In this document: in pieces, positions 1 to 5,911 of the stretch | Position numbering within the stretch: the stretch's first letter is position 1 | Layout of the letters: each line of letters starts with the position of its first letter | DNA from: Thermoplasmata archaeon | Lineage (GTDB): Archaea; Thermoplasmatota; Thermoplasmata; SG8-5; JAGLSY01 | Reading direction: 5' to 3' | Assembly (NCBI GenBank): GCA_023135545.1 | Contig: JAGLSY010000070.1 | Location: forward strand, 1 to 7,630 | DNA: 7,630 nt | Made by a program: the position numbers and the translations under genes | Notes under the pieces: model-generated | Seen by the model: the letters and a program-made list of their open reading frames with translations, nothing else | What the model was told of the DNA's origin: nothing | Databases searched by the model: none

Positions 1-123
1 ATTTCCGCCGCAAGCATGGCCCTGCCTCACAGGATGAGGAGAAGGACAATGGAAGATGAAGAGGAATTCAGCGAGGAGATGCTGAGAAGGCTTGTCGACA
101 AGCGGGAAGCAGAGTTAGATTAG
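1..123 (+). CDS. C-terminal end of a BchI/ChlI-type AAA+ ATPase (partial, 5' end outside window)
   Basis: This is the last 40 codons plus TAG of a gene that begins before the window. The fragment carries the segment MALPHRMRRR (residues 6-15 of the fragment) followed by an acidic, helical tail with LRRLV. The complete gene immediately downstream ends in almost the same way (MALPHRMRK, then LRRLV), with roughly 60% identity over the tail, and 22 of 25 bases match between 16-40 and 1112-1136. The L-x-HR-x-R pattern near the C-terminus is typical of the magnesium-chelatase I subunit family. The fragment is therefore inferred to be a paralogous ATPase subunit. It does not end in a von Willebrand A domain, so it is not a ChlD/BchD-type subunit. 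The stop is only 4 bases before the next gene's proposed GTG, implying one operon. Function beyond the family is unknown because the motor domain lies outside the window. Confidence 0.85.
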   Translation: MSAASMALPHRMRRRTMEDEEEFSEEMLRRLVDKREAELD

Positions 124-127
124 ACAG

Positions 128-1210
128 GTGATTATCATAACAGATGATGGCCAGAATGGATTTGAAGAGAAAACACAACCCAAGAGAGTGGTCTTTCCAT
201 TCAGCGGCATAGTGGGCCAGGATGTTTTGAAGAAGGCACTTTTACTAAACATCGTCAACCCCAACGTTGGTGGGGTTCTCATACGGGGTGAGAAAGGCAC
301 CGGTAAGTCCATCGCCGTGAGGGCACTCGTCGATATCCTACCCGAGATACTGGTTGTCAAGGGCTGCAAGTTGAACTGCCATCCCAAGGACCCGGAAAAG
401 TACTGCACGGAATGCAAGGCCAAGGCAGAAAAGGACGAGATCGAAGAGAATTGGGTGCCCATCAGCATAGTTGACCTCCCCCTCAACATCACGGAAGATA
501 GGCTTGTGGGGAGCATCGACATAGAAAAGGTGCTGTCCCAGGGTATCAAGGCCTTCGAGCCCGGGCTTCTGGCAGAGGCCCACAGGGGCATTCTCTACGT
601 GGATGAGATCAACCTGCTGGAAGACAACATCGTGGATGTATTGCTGGATGCCGCGGCCATGGGCGTCGTTACCGTCGAGAGAGAGGGAATCAGCCTCAGT
701 TTTCCATCAAAGTTCATCCTCATAGGAAGCATGAATCCCGAAGAAGGAGAATTGAGACCCCAGCTCCTGGACAGGCTGGCCCTGCAGGCCGAGGTGAAGG
801 GAATACACGATGTGGATAAGAGGGTTGAAATCATCAAGAGGACCAAGGAATTCTCCATGGACCCATGGCTCTTCAGGGAGGGGTTCAAGGACGGACTTGC
901 CAACCTCAAAAAAAGGATTGTGACTGCCAGGAAGAAGCTTCCCCAGGTGAAAACCCCTGACCACATCCTGTCGATAATCACCAGGCTGGGCATAGATTTC
1001 AACATCGACGGCCACAGGGGCGATATCATCATAGAAAGGACCGCAAGAACCAACGCGGCCTTTGAGGAGCGGGATGAGGCCACTGCGGATGATGTCATCG
1101 TGGCTGCCGAAATGGCCCTTCCCCACAGGATGAGAAAACAGCCTTTTGAAGAGGAAAGTTTCAGCGTGGAAGTACTGAGGCGGCTGGTAAGGAAATATGA
1201 GGAAGAATAG
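128..1210 (+). CDS. BchI/ChlI-type AAA+ ATPase (magnesium/cobalt chelatase I-subunit family)
   Basis: A 360-residue AAA+ ATPase, close to the usual 340-350 of BchI/ChlI. In order: N-terminal FPFSGIVGQ (23-31); Walker A GEKGTGKS (54-61); a four-cysteine insertion with C80, C84, C93 and C96, seen in many ChlI relatives and possibly metal-binding; Walker B LYVDE (156-160) followed by INLLEDN; sensor-1 region GSMNPEEGELRP (200-211); the LLDR arginine finger (R216); and a sensor-2 region GHRGD (295-299). In the chelatase family such subunits form ATP-driven rings that work with a VWA-domain partner and a large chelatase (ChlH or CobN) to insert Mg or Co into tetrapyrroles. In archaea the cobalt (B12) role is the more plausible one, but neither partner is visible, so the substrate is not established. 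A tandem paralog lies upstream and the two are probably co-transcribed. The start is uncertain: GTG 128 follows the upstream stop by 4 bases but overlaps a Shine-Dalgarno-like AGGTGAT; GTG 188 is the alternative and keeps all conserved motifs. Confidence 0.9.
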   Translation: MIIITDDGQNGFEEKTQPKRVVFPFSGIVGQDVLKKALLLNIVNPNVGGVLIRGEKGTGKSIAVRALVDILPEILVVKGCKLNCHPKDPEKYCTECKAKAEKDEIEENWVPISIVDLPLNITEDRLVGSIDIEKVLSQGIKAFEPGLLAEAHRGILYVDEINLLEDNIVDVLLDAAAMGVVTVEREGISLSFPSKFILIGSMNPEEGELRPQLLDRLALQAEVKGIHDVDKRVEIIKRTKEFSMDPWLFREGFKDGLANLKKRIVTARKKLPQVKTPDHILSIITRLGIDFNIDGHRGDIIIERTARTNAAFEERDEATADDVIVAAEMALPHRMRKQPFEEESFSVEVLRRLVRKYEEE

Positions 1211-1233
1211 AACTACTGGCTATTCGGAATAAA

Positions 1234-2637
1234 TCAAGCCAACTTCCACTTGACACCGTCTGCCGTATCTTCCAGCACGACGCCCATGTCCTTCAGTTTG
1301 TCTCTGATCTGGTCAGCCAATTCGAAATCCTTCTTGGCCCTGGCATCCTGCCTTAACTCTATCATTACCTGAATCTGCTGATCGGTCAGCCCGCCATCAA
1401 GACTCTTGGCATCCCGGAATATCGTGAGCCGGTCATTGAATTCTTCGAAAGCACGTATGATGGCCTCGATGCTTTCTCTGCTCGACTTCTCACCCTCCAG
1501 ATACTTGTTGACATCCTTCGAAAAGTCGAAGATAGAGGCTATCGCATCCCTCGTGTTGAAGTCGTTGTCCATTGCAGCGTCAAAATTCTCGATGGCCTTT
1601 TTGGCAACATCCGCGAAGCCATCATCCGATGCGTCAACCGATCTATCAACCATGCCCCGCACATTGTCCAGCGTGTTCTGGAGTCTCTCCAGGGACCGGC
1701 TTGCCTCGTCCAGGGCCTTGTCATTGAAATCGATGATTTTCTTGTACTGGGTGTTGAGCAGGAAGAAGCGAATCACAAGCGGGTCGTACTGCTTCAGGGC
1801 ATCCTTGATCGTGAAGAAATTGCAGAGGGATTTGGACATCTTGTCGTCGCCGACGTTCATCAACCCGCCGTGGAGCCAGTACTTGACGAACGGTTTGCCG
1901 GTCAGGGCCTCGGATTGCAAGATCTCGTTCTCGTGATGCGGGAAAACCAGCTCGGTACCTCCTCCGTGAACATCGAATGTCTCACCCAGGTACTTCATCG
2001 ACATCACAGAACACTCGATGTGCCACCCGGGACGTCCCTCGCTCCAGGGCGACTCCCAGAAGGGCTCACCCTCCTTCTTGGCCTTCCATAATGTGAAGTC
2101 CATGGGGTTCCTTTTCTTGTCATCCACATCGATTCTGGCACCGGCCTGCATATCCTCGAGCTTCCTATTAGACAGCTGGCCGTAGTTCTCGACCTTATCA
2201 ACTGCGAAGTAAACATCGCCTCCGGACTCGTAAGCAAATCCGTTCCCGATGAGCTTTTCAATCGCCTGGATTATCTCAGCCATATGCTCGCTGGCTATAG
2301 GATAAATGTCTGCTTTTCTGACACCGAGCGCGCCCATATCCTTGAAATATTCATCTATATATTTATCGGCCAGCTCCTTCAGGGGAATGTCCAGTTCGAT
2401 GGCCCTCTCTATACAATGGTCCTCGATGTCCGTGAAATTTATGGCGTATTTTACTTTGTAACCCTTCTTTTCGATATGCCGTCGAATGACATCGAATGTA
2501 ACCGCCGCCTTGGCATGGCCCATGTGGGAATCATCATAGGTGTTGATACCGCATACGTACATTCCCACCTCATTCTCATTAATGGGCACGAATTCCTCCA
2601 GCTTGCCGGACAACGTGTTGTGGACCATGAGAGTCAT
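1234..2637 (-). CDS. cysS: cysteinyl-tRNA synthetase
   Basis: This cytoplasmic class Ia aminoacyl-tRNA synthetase charges tRNA-Cys with cysteine using ATP. The 467 residues are normal for the family. The HIGH signature appears as HMGH (38-41) and the KMSKS loop is exact (266-270). The catalytic-site zinc ligands expected from the bacterial enzyme are all present: C29 (YVCG), C209 (HIECS), H234 and E238 (FPHHENE). The segment GWHIECSVMS and the C-terminal helical tRNA-binding region (about 300-467, ending DTADGVKWKLA) are also typical. Its presence argues that Cys-tRNA is made directly here, although it does not exclude the SepRS/SepCysS route. It is convergent with the ATPase gene (23-base gap) and divergent from the HPS-RraA gene. 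ATG 2637 is chosen because GGTGAT (2649-2644) lies 6 bases before it and a TATA-like box lies further up. Nothing appears broken. Confidence 0.97.
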   Translation of the reverse strand: MTLMVHNTLSGKLEEFVPINENEVGMYVCGINTYDDSHMGHAKAAVTFDVIRRHIEKKGYKVKYAINFTDIEDHCIERAIELDIPLKELADKYIDEYFKDMGALGVRKADIYPIASEHMAEIIQAIEKLIGNGFAYESGGDVYFAVDKVENYGQLSNRKLEDMQAGARIDVDDKKRNPMDFTLWKAKKEGEPFWESPWSEGRPGWHIECSVMSMKYLGETFDVHGGGTELVFPHHENEILQSEALTGKPFVKYWLHGGLMNVGDDKMSKSLCNFFTIKDALKQYDPLVIRFFLLNTQYKKIIDFNDKALDEASRSLERLQNTLDNVRGMVDRSVDASDDGFADVAKKAIENFDAAMDNDFNTRDAIASIFDFSKDVNKYLEGEKSSRESIEAIIRAFEEFNDRLTIFRDAKSLDGGLTDQQIQVMIELRQDARAKKDFELADQIRDKLKDMGVVLEDTADGVKWKLA

Positions 2638-2641
2638 GTTA

Positions 2642-2690
2642 TCATCACCAAATCGTATCTAATTGGCCTAAACCCCATCTTTCTTAAATC
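2642..2690 (-). promoter_or_regulatory. cysS promoter (TATA-like box) and Shine-Dalgarno site
   Basis: Reading the minus strand, GATTTAAGAA (2690-2681) is a good archaeal TATA-like element. It would place transcription start near 2660, giving a leader of about 22 bases. That leader contains GGTGATGA (2649-2642), complementary to the 16S anti-SD, 6 bases ahead of the ATG when counted from GGTGAT. A weaker alternative box (TTAGATAC, around 2662-2655) would give a leaderless message. The first arrangement is preferred because the Shine-Dalgarno site would otherwise be untranscribed. Confidence 0.5.
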
Positions 2691-2716
2691 TTTTGTGATT
2701 GCCAGACAACGATAGG

Positions 2717-2727
2717 TATTTATCTTT
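2717..2727 (+). promoter_or_regulatory. TATA-like box of the HPS-RraA gene (leaderless)
   Basis: TATTTATCTTT is centred about 27 bases before the ATG at 2749, the distance normally seen between an archaeal TATA box and the transcription start. No Shine-Dalgarno sequence lies in 2728-2748. Transcription is therefore inferred to start at or within a few bases of the ATG, giving a leaderless message. Confidence 0.6.
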
Positions 2728-2748
2728 AATTTCCTCTCATGGTCTTAT

Positions 2749-4047
2749 ATGACTGATGATATCAAGCTTCAAGTCGCCCTCGACCTCATACAGGGCCAGC
2801 GTGCCCTTCAGATAGCCAAGGAGGCAGTCGCCGGTGGGGCACACTGGATTGAGGCTGGGACCCCTCTCATAAAAAGCGAGGGCATGGATATAATAAGGCA
2901 GCTGAAAGCCAGTTTTCCGGACAATATCATAGTTGCAGACATGAAGACCATGGATGTCGGGGGCCTGGAAGTTGAAATGGCGACCAGGTCTGGCGCGGAT
3001 GTTGTTGCGGTCATGGGAATCTCCGATGACGGGACCATCACCGAGGCCGTGAAATCCGCCAGCCAGTATGGTTCGAAGATCATGGTCGACCTCATGAGCA
3101 TTGAGAATCCGGAGGTCAGGGTGAAAGAGCTGGAGGGGTTCGGCGTGGATATTCTATGTGTTCATGTCAGCATTGACCACCAGATGCGCGGCGGCAAGCC
3201 CTTTGATATTATCAAGGATCTTTCCAGGATCACCGAACTGCCGATCGCGGTTGCCGGCGGCATCAACTCGGAAACCGCTCCGGAGGCCATAAGGAATGGT
3301 GCGTCCATCATAATTGTCGGAGGGGCGATAATCAAAGCCCGGGATGTGACAGCGGCCACAAGACATATCGTCGAATCCATTAACACATTGGAACCGGCAG
3401 AAACCCCCCTGTTTAAAAAATATGACGAGGGCCAGATAAGAGAGGCGCTTGAGAAAGTATCGACACCAAACATTGCGGATGCCATGCACAGGGAGGGTGC
3501 CATGTTCGAGATAAGGCCCTTCGTAAACAAGGGAAGGAAGATGATAGGCAGGGCGCTCACTGTCAGAACCATGGATGGCGACTGGGCAAAGCCTGTCGAA
3601 GCAATTGACCTGGCTGGCGAGGGGGATATCATTGTCATTGATGCCGGTAGAGGAAACATCGCGGTATGGGGCGAGCTGGCCTCATGCAGCTGCAAGGAAA
3701 AGAAAATATCGGGCGTCGTCATTGACGGAGCCATCAGGGACGTGGATGCCATTCTCGAGATGGACTTTCCGGCTTTTGCCAGGCATTCCAGAGCGTGCGC
3801 CGGCGAGCCGAAGGGGTACGGCGAGATAGGCTGTGATATAGTTTGCGGCGGCCAGAAGGTGAAGAACGGCGACTGGCTCGTCGGTGATGAAACAGGCGTT
3901 ATCGTCATCCCCGCAAGATCGGCCGTCGAGATTGCCAACAGGGCACTGGATGTTTTCGAGAGAGAAAACAGGATTAGAGAGGAAATCCAGAGAGGAAGTA
4001 CATTGTCCAAGGTGCTTGAGCTATCAAAGTGGGAAAAGTCTGGATGA
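2749..4047 (+). CDS. 3-hexulose-6-phosphate synthase / RraA-like domain fusion protein
   Basis: A 432-residue two-domain protein. Residues 1-~215 form a TIM barrel of the OMP-decarboxylase superfamily, HPS type: ALDL (10-13), EAGTPLIKSEG (35-45), the DxKxxD motif D64-K66-D69, HVSID (139-143) and the phosphate-loop VAGGIN (168-173). HPS condenses formaldehyde with ribulose 5-phosphate; in archaea the reverse reaction supplies ribulose 5-phosphate where the oxidative pentose pathway is missing. Residues ~235-432 form an RraA/HMG-aldolase-like domain: TPNIADAM (239-246), GELAS (308-312) and DGAIRDVD (326-333) with R330 and D331 at the usual metal/catalytic positions. Such fusions are known in archaea and are often annotated as 'hexulose-6-phosphate synthase/ribonuclease regulator'. 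That label for the second half is doubtful, since archaea lack the E. coli RNase E target, and an aldolase or decarboxylase role is more plausible. No isomerase (PHI) partner is in the window. ATG 2749 fits the leaderless promoter. Confidence 0.93.
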   Translation: MTDDIKLQVALDLIQGQRALQIAKEAVAGGAHWIEAGTPLIKSEGMDIIRQLKASFPDNIIVADMKTMDVGGLEVEMATRSGADVVAVMGISDDGTITEAVKSASQYGSKIMVDLMSIENPEVRVKELEGFGVDILCVHVSIDHQMRGGKPFDIIKDLSRITELPIAVAGGINSETAPEAIRNGASIIIVGGAIIKARDVTAATRHIVESINTLEPAETPLFKKYDEGQIREALEKVSTPNIADAMHREGAMFEIRPFVNKGRKMIGRALTVRTMDGDWAKPVEAIDLAGEGDIIVIDAGRGNIAVWGELASCSCKEKKISGVVIDGAIRDVDAILEMDFPAFARHSRACAGEPKGYGEIGCDIVCGGQKVKNGDWLVGDETGVIVIPARSAVEIANRALDVFERENRIREEIQRGSTLSKVLELSKWEKSG

Positions 4048-4055
4048 GTTGACCC

Positions 4056-4072
4056 TTGTTTTCCGAATTTTT
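4056..4072 (+). terminator. possible oligo-T terminator after the HPS-RraA gene
   Basis: Two T-runs (TTTT at 4059-4062 and TTTTT at 4068-4072) lie 12-25 bases past the TGA. Archaeal RNA polymerase can terminate at such oligo-T tracts without a hairpin. The V4R gene has its own TATA-like box directly downstream, which fits separate transcription units. The evidence is composition only. Confidence 0.3.
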
Positions 4073-4080
4073 ACTCTACA

Positions 4081-4090
4081 AAAATATAAT
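4081..4090 (+). promoter_or_regulatory. TATA-like box of the V4R gene (leaderless or very short leader)
   Basis: AAAATATAAT is centred about 31 bases before the ATG at 4117, and no Shine-Dalgarno sequence is present in the CCATATCTCAATTAG stretch before the start. A transcript with 0-5 leader bases is inferred. Confidence 0.6.
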
Positions 4091-4116
4091 AGCATTGAAA
4101 TCCATATCTCAATTAG

Positions 4117-4551
4117 ATGAAGTTCGTGAGAATCTCCAAGATGGAATTCGATAAGATCAGAGGATTGTATGAGAGTGTGATGTCTCACGCCTGCCATGGC
4201 CTTTTTTTCAGGGAAGGCTTTGCCTTCGGGGAGATTATCGCCCAGATAGCCAGGGCCGACGGTGGGGATTACTACATGACCGCAGGAAGGCTGATCAAGG
4301 GGAGGGGATGGGTTGAAACAATCGAGTTCGATGGGATGAGCGTCATGGCCACTGGCTCAATGGAAGCGTCTGAGGAAGCGACGGATGTCACCTGCCACAG
4401 GATAAGAGGCATGCTAAAGGCGGTTTACGAGATGGAATCCAAAAAAAATATGGTCTGCTTCGAGGATGAGTGCCAGAGCCTGGGAGCCGAGAGCTGTAAA
4501 TTCAGAATGGTGGAGATGAAGTCAAAGGAAAATGAAGGGGGCAGTGATTAG
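4117..4551 (+). CDS. V4R (4-vinyl reductase) domain protein
   Basis: A soluble protein of 144 residues made up of essentially one V4R domain. The N-terminal part has a long helix and FREGFAFGE (31-39). The middle is a mixed strand region (53-80). The C-terminal half is diagnostic: the helix HRIRGMLKAVYEM (94-106), then VCFEDECQSLGAESCKF (113-129) with C114, C119 and C127 plus the glycine and final aromatic expected of the family. The domain is named after BchJ, once linked to bacteriochlorophyll vinyl reduction. It is now regarded mainly as a small-molecule-binding domain, found alone in many archaea and in signalling proteins such as XylR/DmpR-type regulators. No DNA-binding domain or membrane helix is fused here, so it may sense a ligand and act on a partner. 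Its stop overlaps the stop of the convergent winged-helix-like gene by 3-4 bases. The ligand is unknown. Confidence 0.82.
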   Translation: MKFVRISKMEFDKIRGLYESVMSHACHGLFFREGFAFGEIIAQIARADGGDYYMTAGRLIKGRGWVETIEFDGMSVMATGSMEASEEATDVTCHRIRGMLKAVYEMESKKNMVCFEDECQSLGAESCKFRMVEMKSKENEGGSD

Positions 4552-4934
4552 GCCGCCTCATCTTCATCATCCGAGTTCCTGTCCCACATTTCTTCATCTG
4601 TGTAGACATCGTAGGCATTGACCACTTCCTCTTCTTCCGGACCCCTGGACAATTTTATAATGTAATCCCTATTTAAAACCCAGTAGTGGATTCTCCACCT
4701 CTTCCCTTTCTTCAAAGTTGCTTCTTCGTTGTCTGTTTTGAGAAGGCCTTCGTTCTCGAGCTGGTAAAAGATATCACGGTCGCGGGCGGTCAGCTTGTTG
4801 TCGATAATCACCTCTCTAAACCCGAAAAAACTCATTATGTGATTTGCCATCAGGTCAACCTCGTCTTCGGTCATTTCGGTCCCCAGCGTTTTGGATATGG
4901 CCACTTTCATATCCTCAATCGTCACAATAGCCAA
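4548..4934 (-). CDS. small acidic winged-helix-like protein, lineage-restricted (possibly DUF6015)
   Basis: A 128-residue protein of unknown function. Residues 1-~45 look helical (a possible N-terminal bundle, with ISKTLGTEMTEDEVDLMANHI at 13-33). Residues ~47-95 read like a winged helix: KLTARDRDIFYQLENEGLL (47-65) as two helices, then LKKGKRWRIHYWVLN (74-88) as a beta wing with basic and aromatic residues. The tail is very acidic (EEEE, DRNSDDEDEAA at the end). No membrane segment or signal peptide is visible. It resembles small Thermoplasmata-specific proteins that I associate from memory with DUF6015, a label that needs a profile search. The TTG start at 4934 is supported by GGAGG (4945-4941), 6 bases upstream. 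It follows purC on the same strand with a 55-base gap, so it may be co-transcribed or use the AT-rich box at 4971-4980. A regulatory role is only an inference from the fold guess. Confidence 0.78.
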   Translation of the reverse strand: MAIVTIEDMKVAISKTLGTEMTEDEVDLMANHIMSFFGFREVIIDNKLTARDRDIFYQLENEGLLKTDNEEATLKKGKRWRIHYWVLNRDYIIKLSRGPEEEEVVNAYDVYTDEEMWDRNSDDEDEAA

Positions 4935-4940
4935 GCTGCC

Positions 4941-4980
4941 CCTCCATGCAGATGTTGTAATGGCATGTTCTGATAAAATA
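4941..4980 (-). promoter_or_regulatory. TATA-like box and strong Shine-Dalgarno for the winged-helix-like gene
   Basis: On the minus strand, TATTTTATCA (4980-4971) is a TATA-like element that predicts a transcription start near 4949. It is followed by GGAGGGG (4945-4939), with GGAGG ending 6 bases before the TTG. The Shine-Dalgarno site decides the non-ATG start. The same AT-rich stretch lies just past the purC stop and could serve as purC's terminator instead. Confidence 0.5.
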
Positions 4981-4989
4981 GTATCTATT

Positions 4990-5889
4990 TCAGAATTTTT
5001 GACCTGTCAGCCGCTCGTAGAGATTCCCGTAAAGGGCACTGGTCTCGGCTATCATCTCCGGTGTGAGGGGAGGAATGTCCGGCTCGGTTCTTTCCTCCTC
5101 CCTCGCATTCAACAGCTCATCATAATATCCGGTCTCGGCGTAGTACTTCCTTACGAATTCCTTGCTGAGATTGATGAGCTCGCCCTTCTCATACTCCTCC
5201 ATCTCCCAAAACCTATCCTCATCGGCTGTTCCAAAGGTGTCGATGAGCATTATGCTGCCAGCATCGTCGATTCCGAACTCCTTCTTGCCGTCAACATGTA
5301 TCAGCCCCCTCTTCCCGGCCTCTTCGCCGATCACGGAGTCAATCTGCAGGATGTAATCGTAGATTATTTTCAACTCATCTTCTCTCATACCGAAGCCGTC
5401 AATTGCCTCGTCAACGGTGATGGGGCGGTCATATTCCTCGAACTTGGTGGTGATCTCTATGAAGGGCATGGGAATCTTCTGGCCGTATACGGGCTCATCC
5501 TCGATGCCCAGCACTCCCTTGTCGACCTTTCCCTTCTCGAGCCGCTTCCACATAGAACCGGCTAGATAATGGCGGCATATGAATTCGAGAGGTATGATAC
5601 ATCCCTTTCTTTCATCCCCTTCCAGACCCTTTAAGGTGGTAACCTTGTTGACCCTCCGGACCAGCATCTCGTTGGGTGATGTGGCCCTGATGAAATGGCT
5701 GTTGATGTTCATCCCCTTTATTATGTTGAACCAGTGCTCCGAGGTCCGGCAAAGGCTTTCCCCCTTCCTGGGAATCATGGATGGTATGATCTTGTCAAAG
5801 ACCGATATCTGGTCAGTGAACCTGAACCTCAAAACGTCCGGCTCGTGTTCGTAAACTTCCTTAACCTTGCCCCTTGCAATCAATGTCAT
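4990..5889 (-). CDS. purC: phosphoribosylaminoimidazole-succinocarboxamide synthase (SAICAR synthetase)
   Basis: This cytoplasmic enzyme of de novo purine synthesis joins CAIR and L-aspartate with ATP hydrolysis to give SAICAR. At 299 residues it is nearer the longer (about 300 residues) than the short bacterial (about 240) form. Recognisable blocks are the glycine-rich GKVKEVYE (7-14), TDQISVFDKIIP (25-36, the DRxSAFD-type motif), IPLEFICRHYLAGSMWKR (99-116), HVDGKKEFGID (198-208) and the substrate loop LIDTFGTADEDRFW (215-228). In the last block the usual D-E/x-TPDSSRFW reads D-T-FGTADEDRFW, so the acidic pair after the strand and the proline are changed while D217, R226 and W228 remain. 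ATG 5889 is chosen because a TATA-like box lies 27 bases upstream and no Shine-Dalgarno is present. It is divergent from the aminotransferase and followed by the winged-helix-like gene on the same strand. No other pur gene is in the window. Confidence 0.95.
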   Translation of the reverse strand: MTLIARGKVKEVYEHEPDVLRFRFTDQISVFDKIIPSMIPRKGESLCRTSEHWFNIIKGMNINSHFIRATSPNEMLVRRVNKVTTLKGLEGDERKGCIIPLEFICRHYLAGSMWKRLEKGKVDKGVLGIEDEPVYGQKIPMPFIEITTKFEEYDRPITVDEAIDGFGMREDELKIIYDYILQIDSVIGEEAGKRGLIHVDGKKEFGIDDAGSIMLIDTFGTADEDRFWEMEEYEKGELINLSKEFVRKYYAETGYYDELLNAREEERTEPDIPPLTPEMIAETSALYGNLYERLTGQKF

Positions 5890-5911
5890 GATAATCAGAG
5901 CGAGGGTATGG

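Noticed and set aside
121..123. TAG stops (121, 1208, 4549) as pyrrolysine codons
   Set aside because: Each TAG sits at the natural C-terminus of its family, and reading through gives short, meaningless extensions. TAG is simply one of the stops used here.
908..914. A7 run in the ATPase gene as a possible programmed frameshift
   Set aside because: The reading frame continues through it with conserved protein on both sides; the alternative frames lead nowhere useful.
595..1126. Open frames on the minus strand opposite the second ATPase
   Set aside because: They lie wholly within the conserved AAA+ coding frame and show no family signature or convincing ribosome binding site.
2638..2748. Possible small RNA or tRNA in the cysS/HPS-RraA intergenic region
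   Set aside because: The 111 bases are accounted for by two divergent promoters; no cloverleaf or strong hairpin was seen.
3162..4010. Long open frame on the minus strand (282 codons) opposite the HPS-RraA gene
   Set aside because: The plus-strand frame has clear HPS and RraA motifs through the whole region; the minus frame encodes a serine/proline-rich sequence without recognisable motifs, typical of an antisense shadow in a GC-rich third-position gene.
4441..4448. A8 run in the V4R gene (and T7 at 4202-4208) as frameshift or sequencing error
   Set aside because: The V4R motif follows in the same frame right after the A-run, so the frame is intact.
4917..4947. Mini-ORF (MEGQLGYCDD) starting at ATG 4947 on the minus strand, overlapping the start of the winged-helix-like gene
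   Set aside because: Its ATG overlaps the GGAGG Shine-Dalgarno of the real gene and the frame ends after 10 codons; it is explained by chance around the Shine-Dalgarno.
4891..5565. Plus-strand open frame of 224 codons opposite purC
   Set aside because: purC motifs on the minus strand are unambiguous; this frame starts inside the winged-helix-like gene and crosses two real genes antisense.
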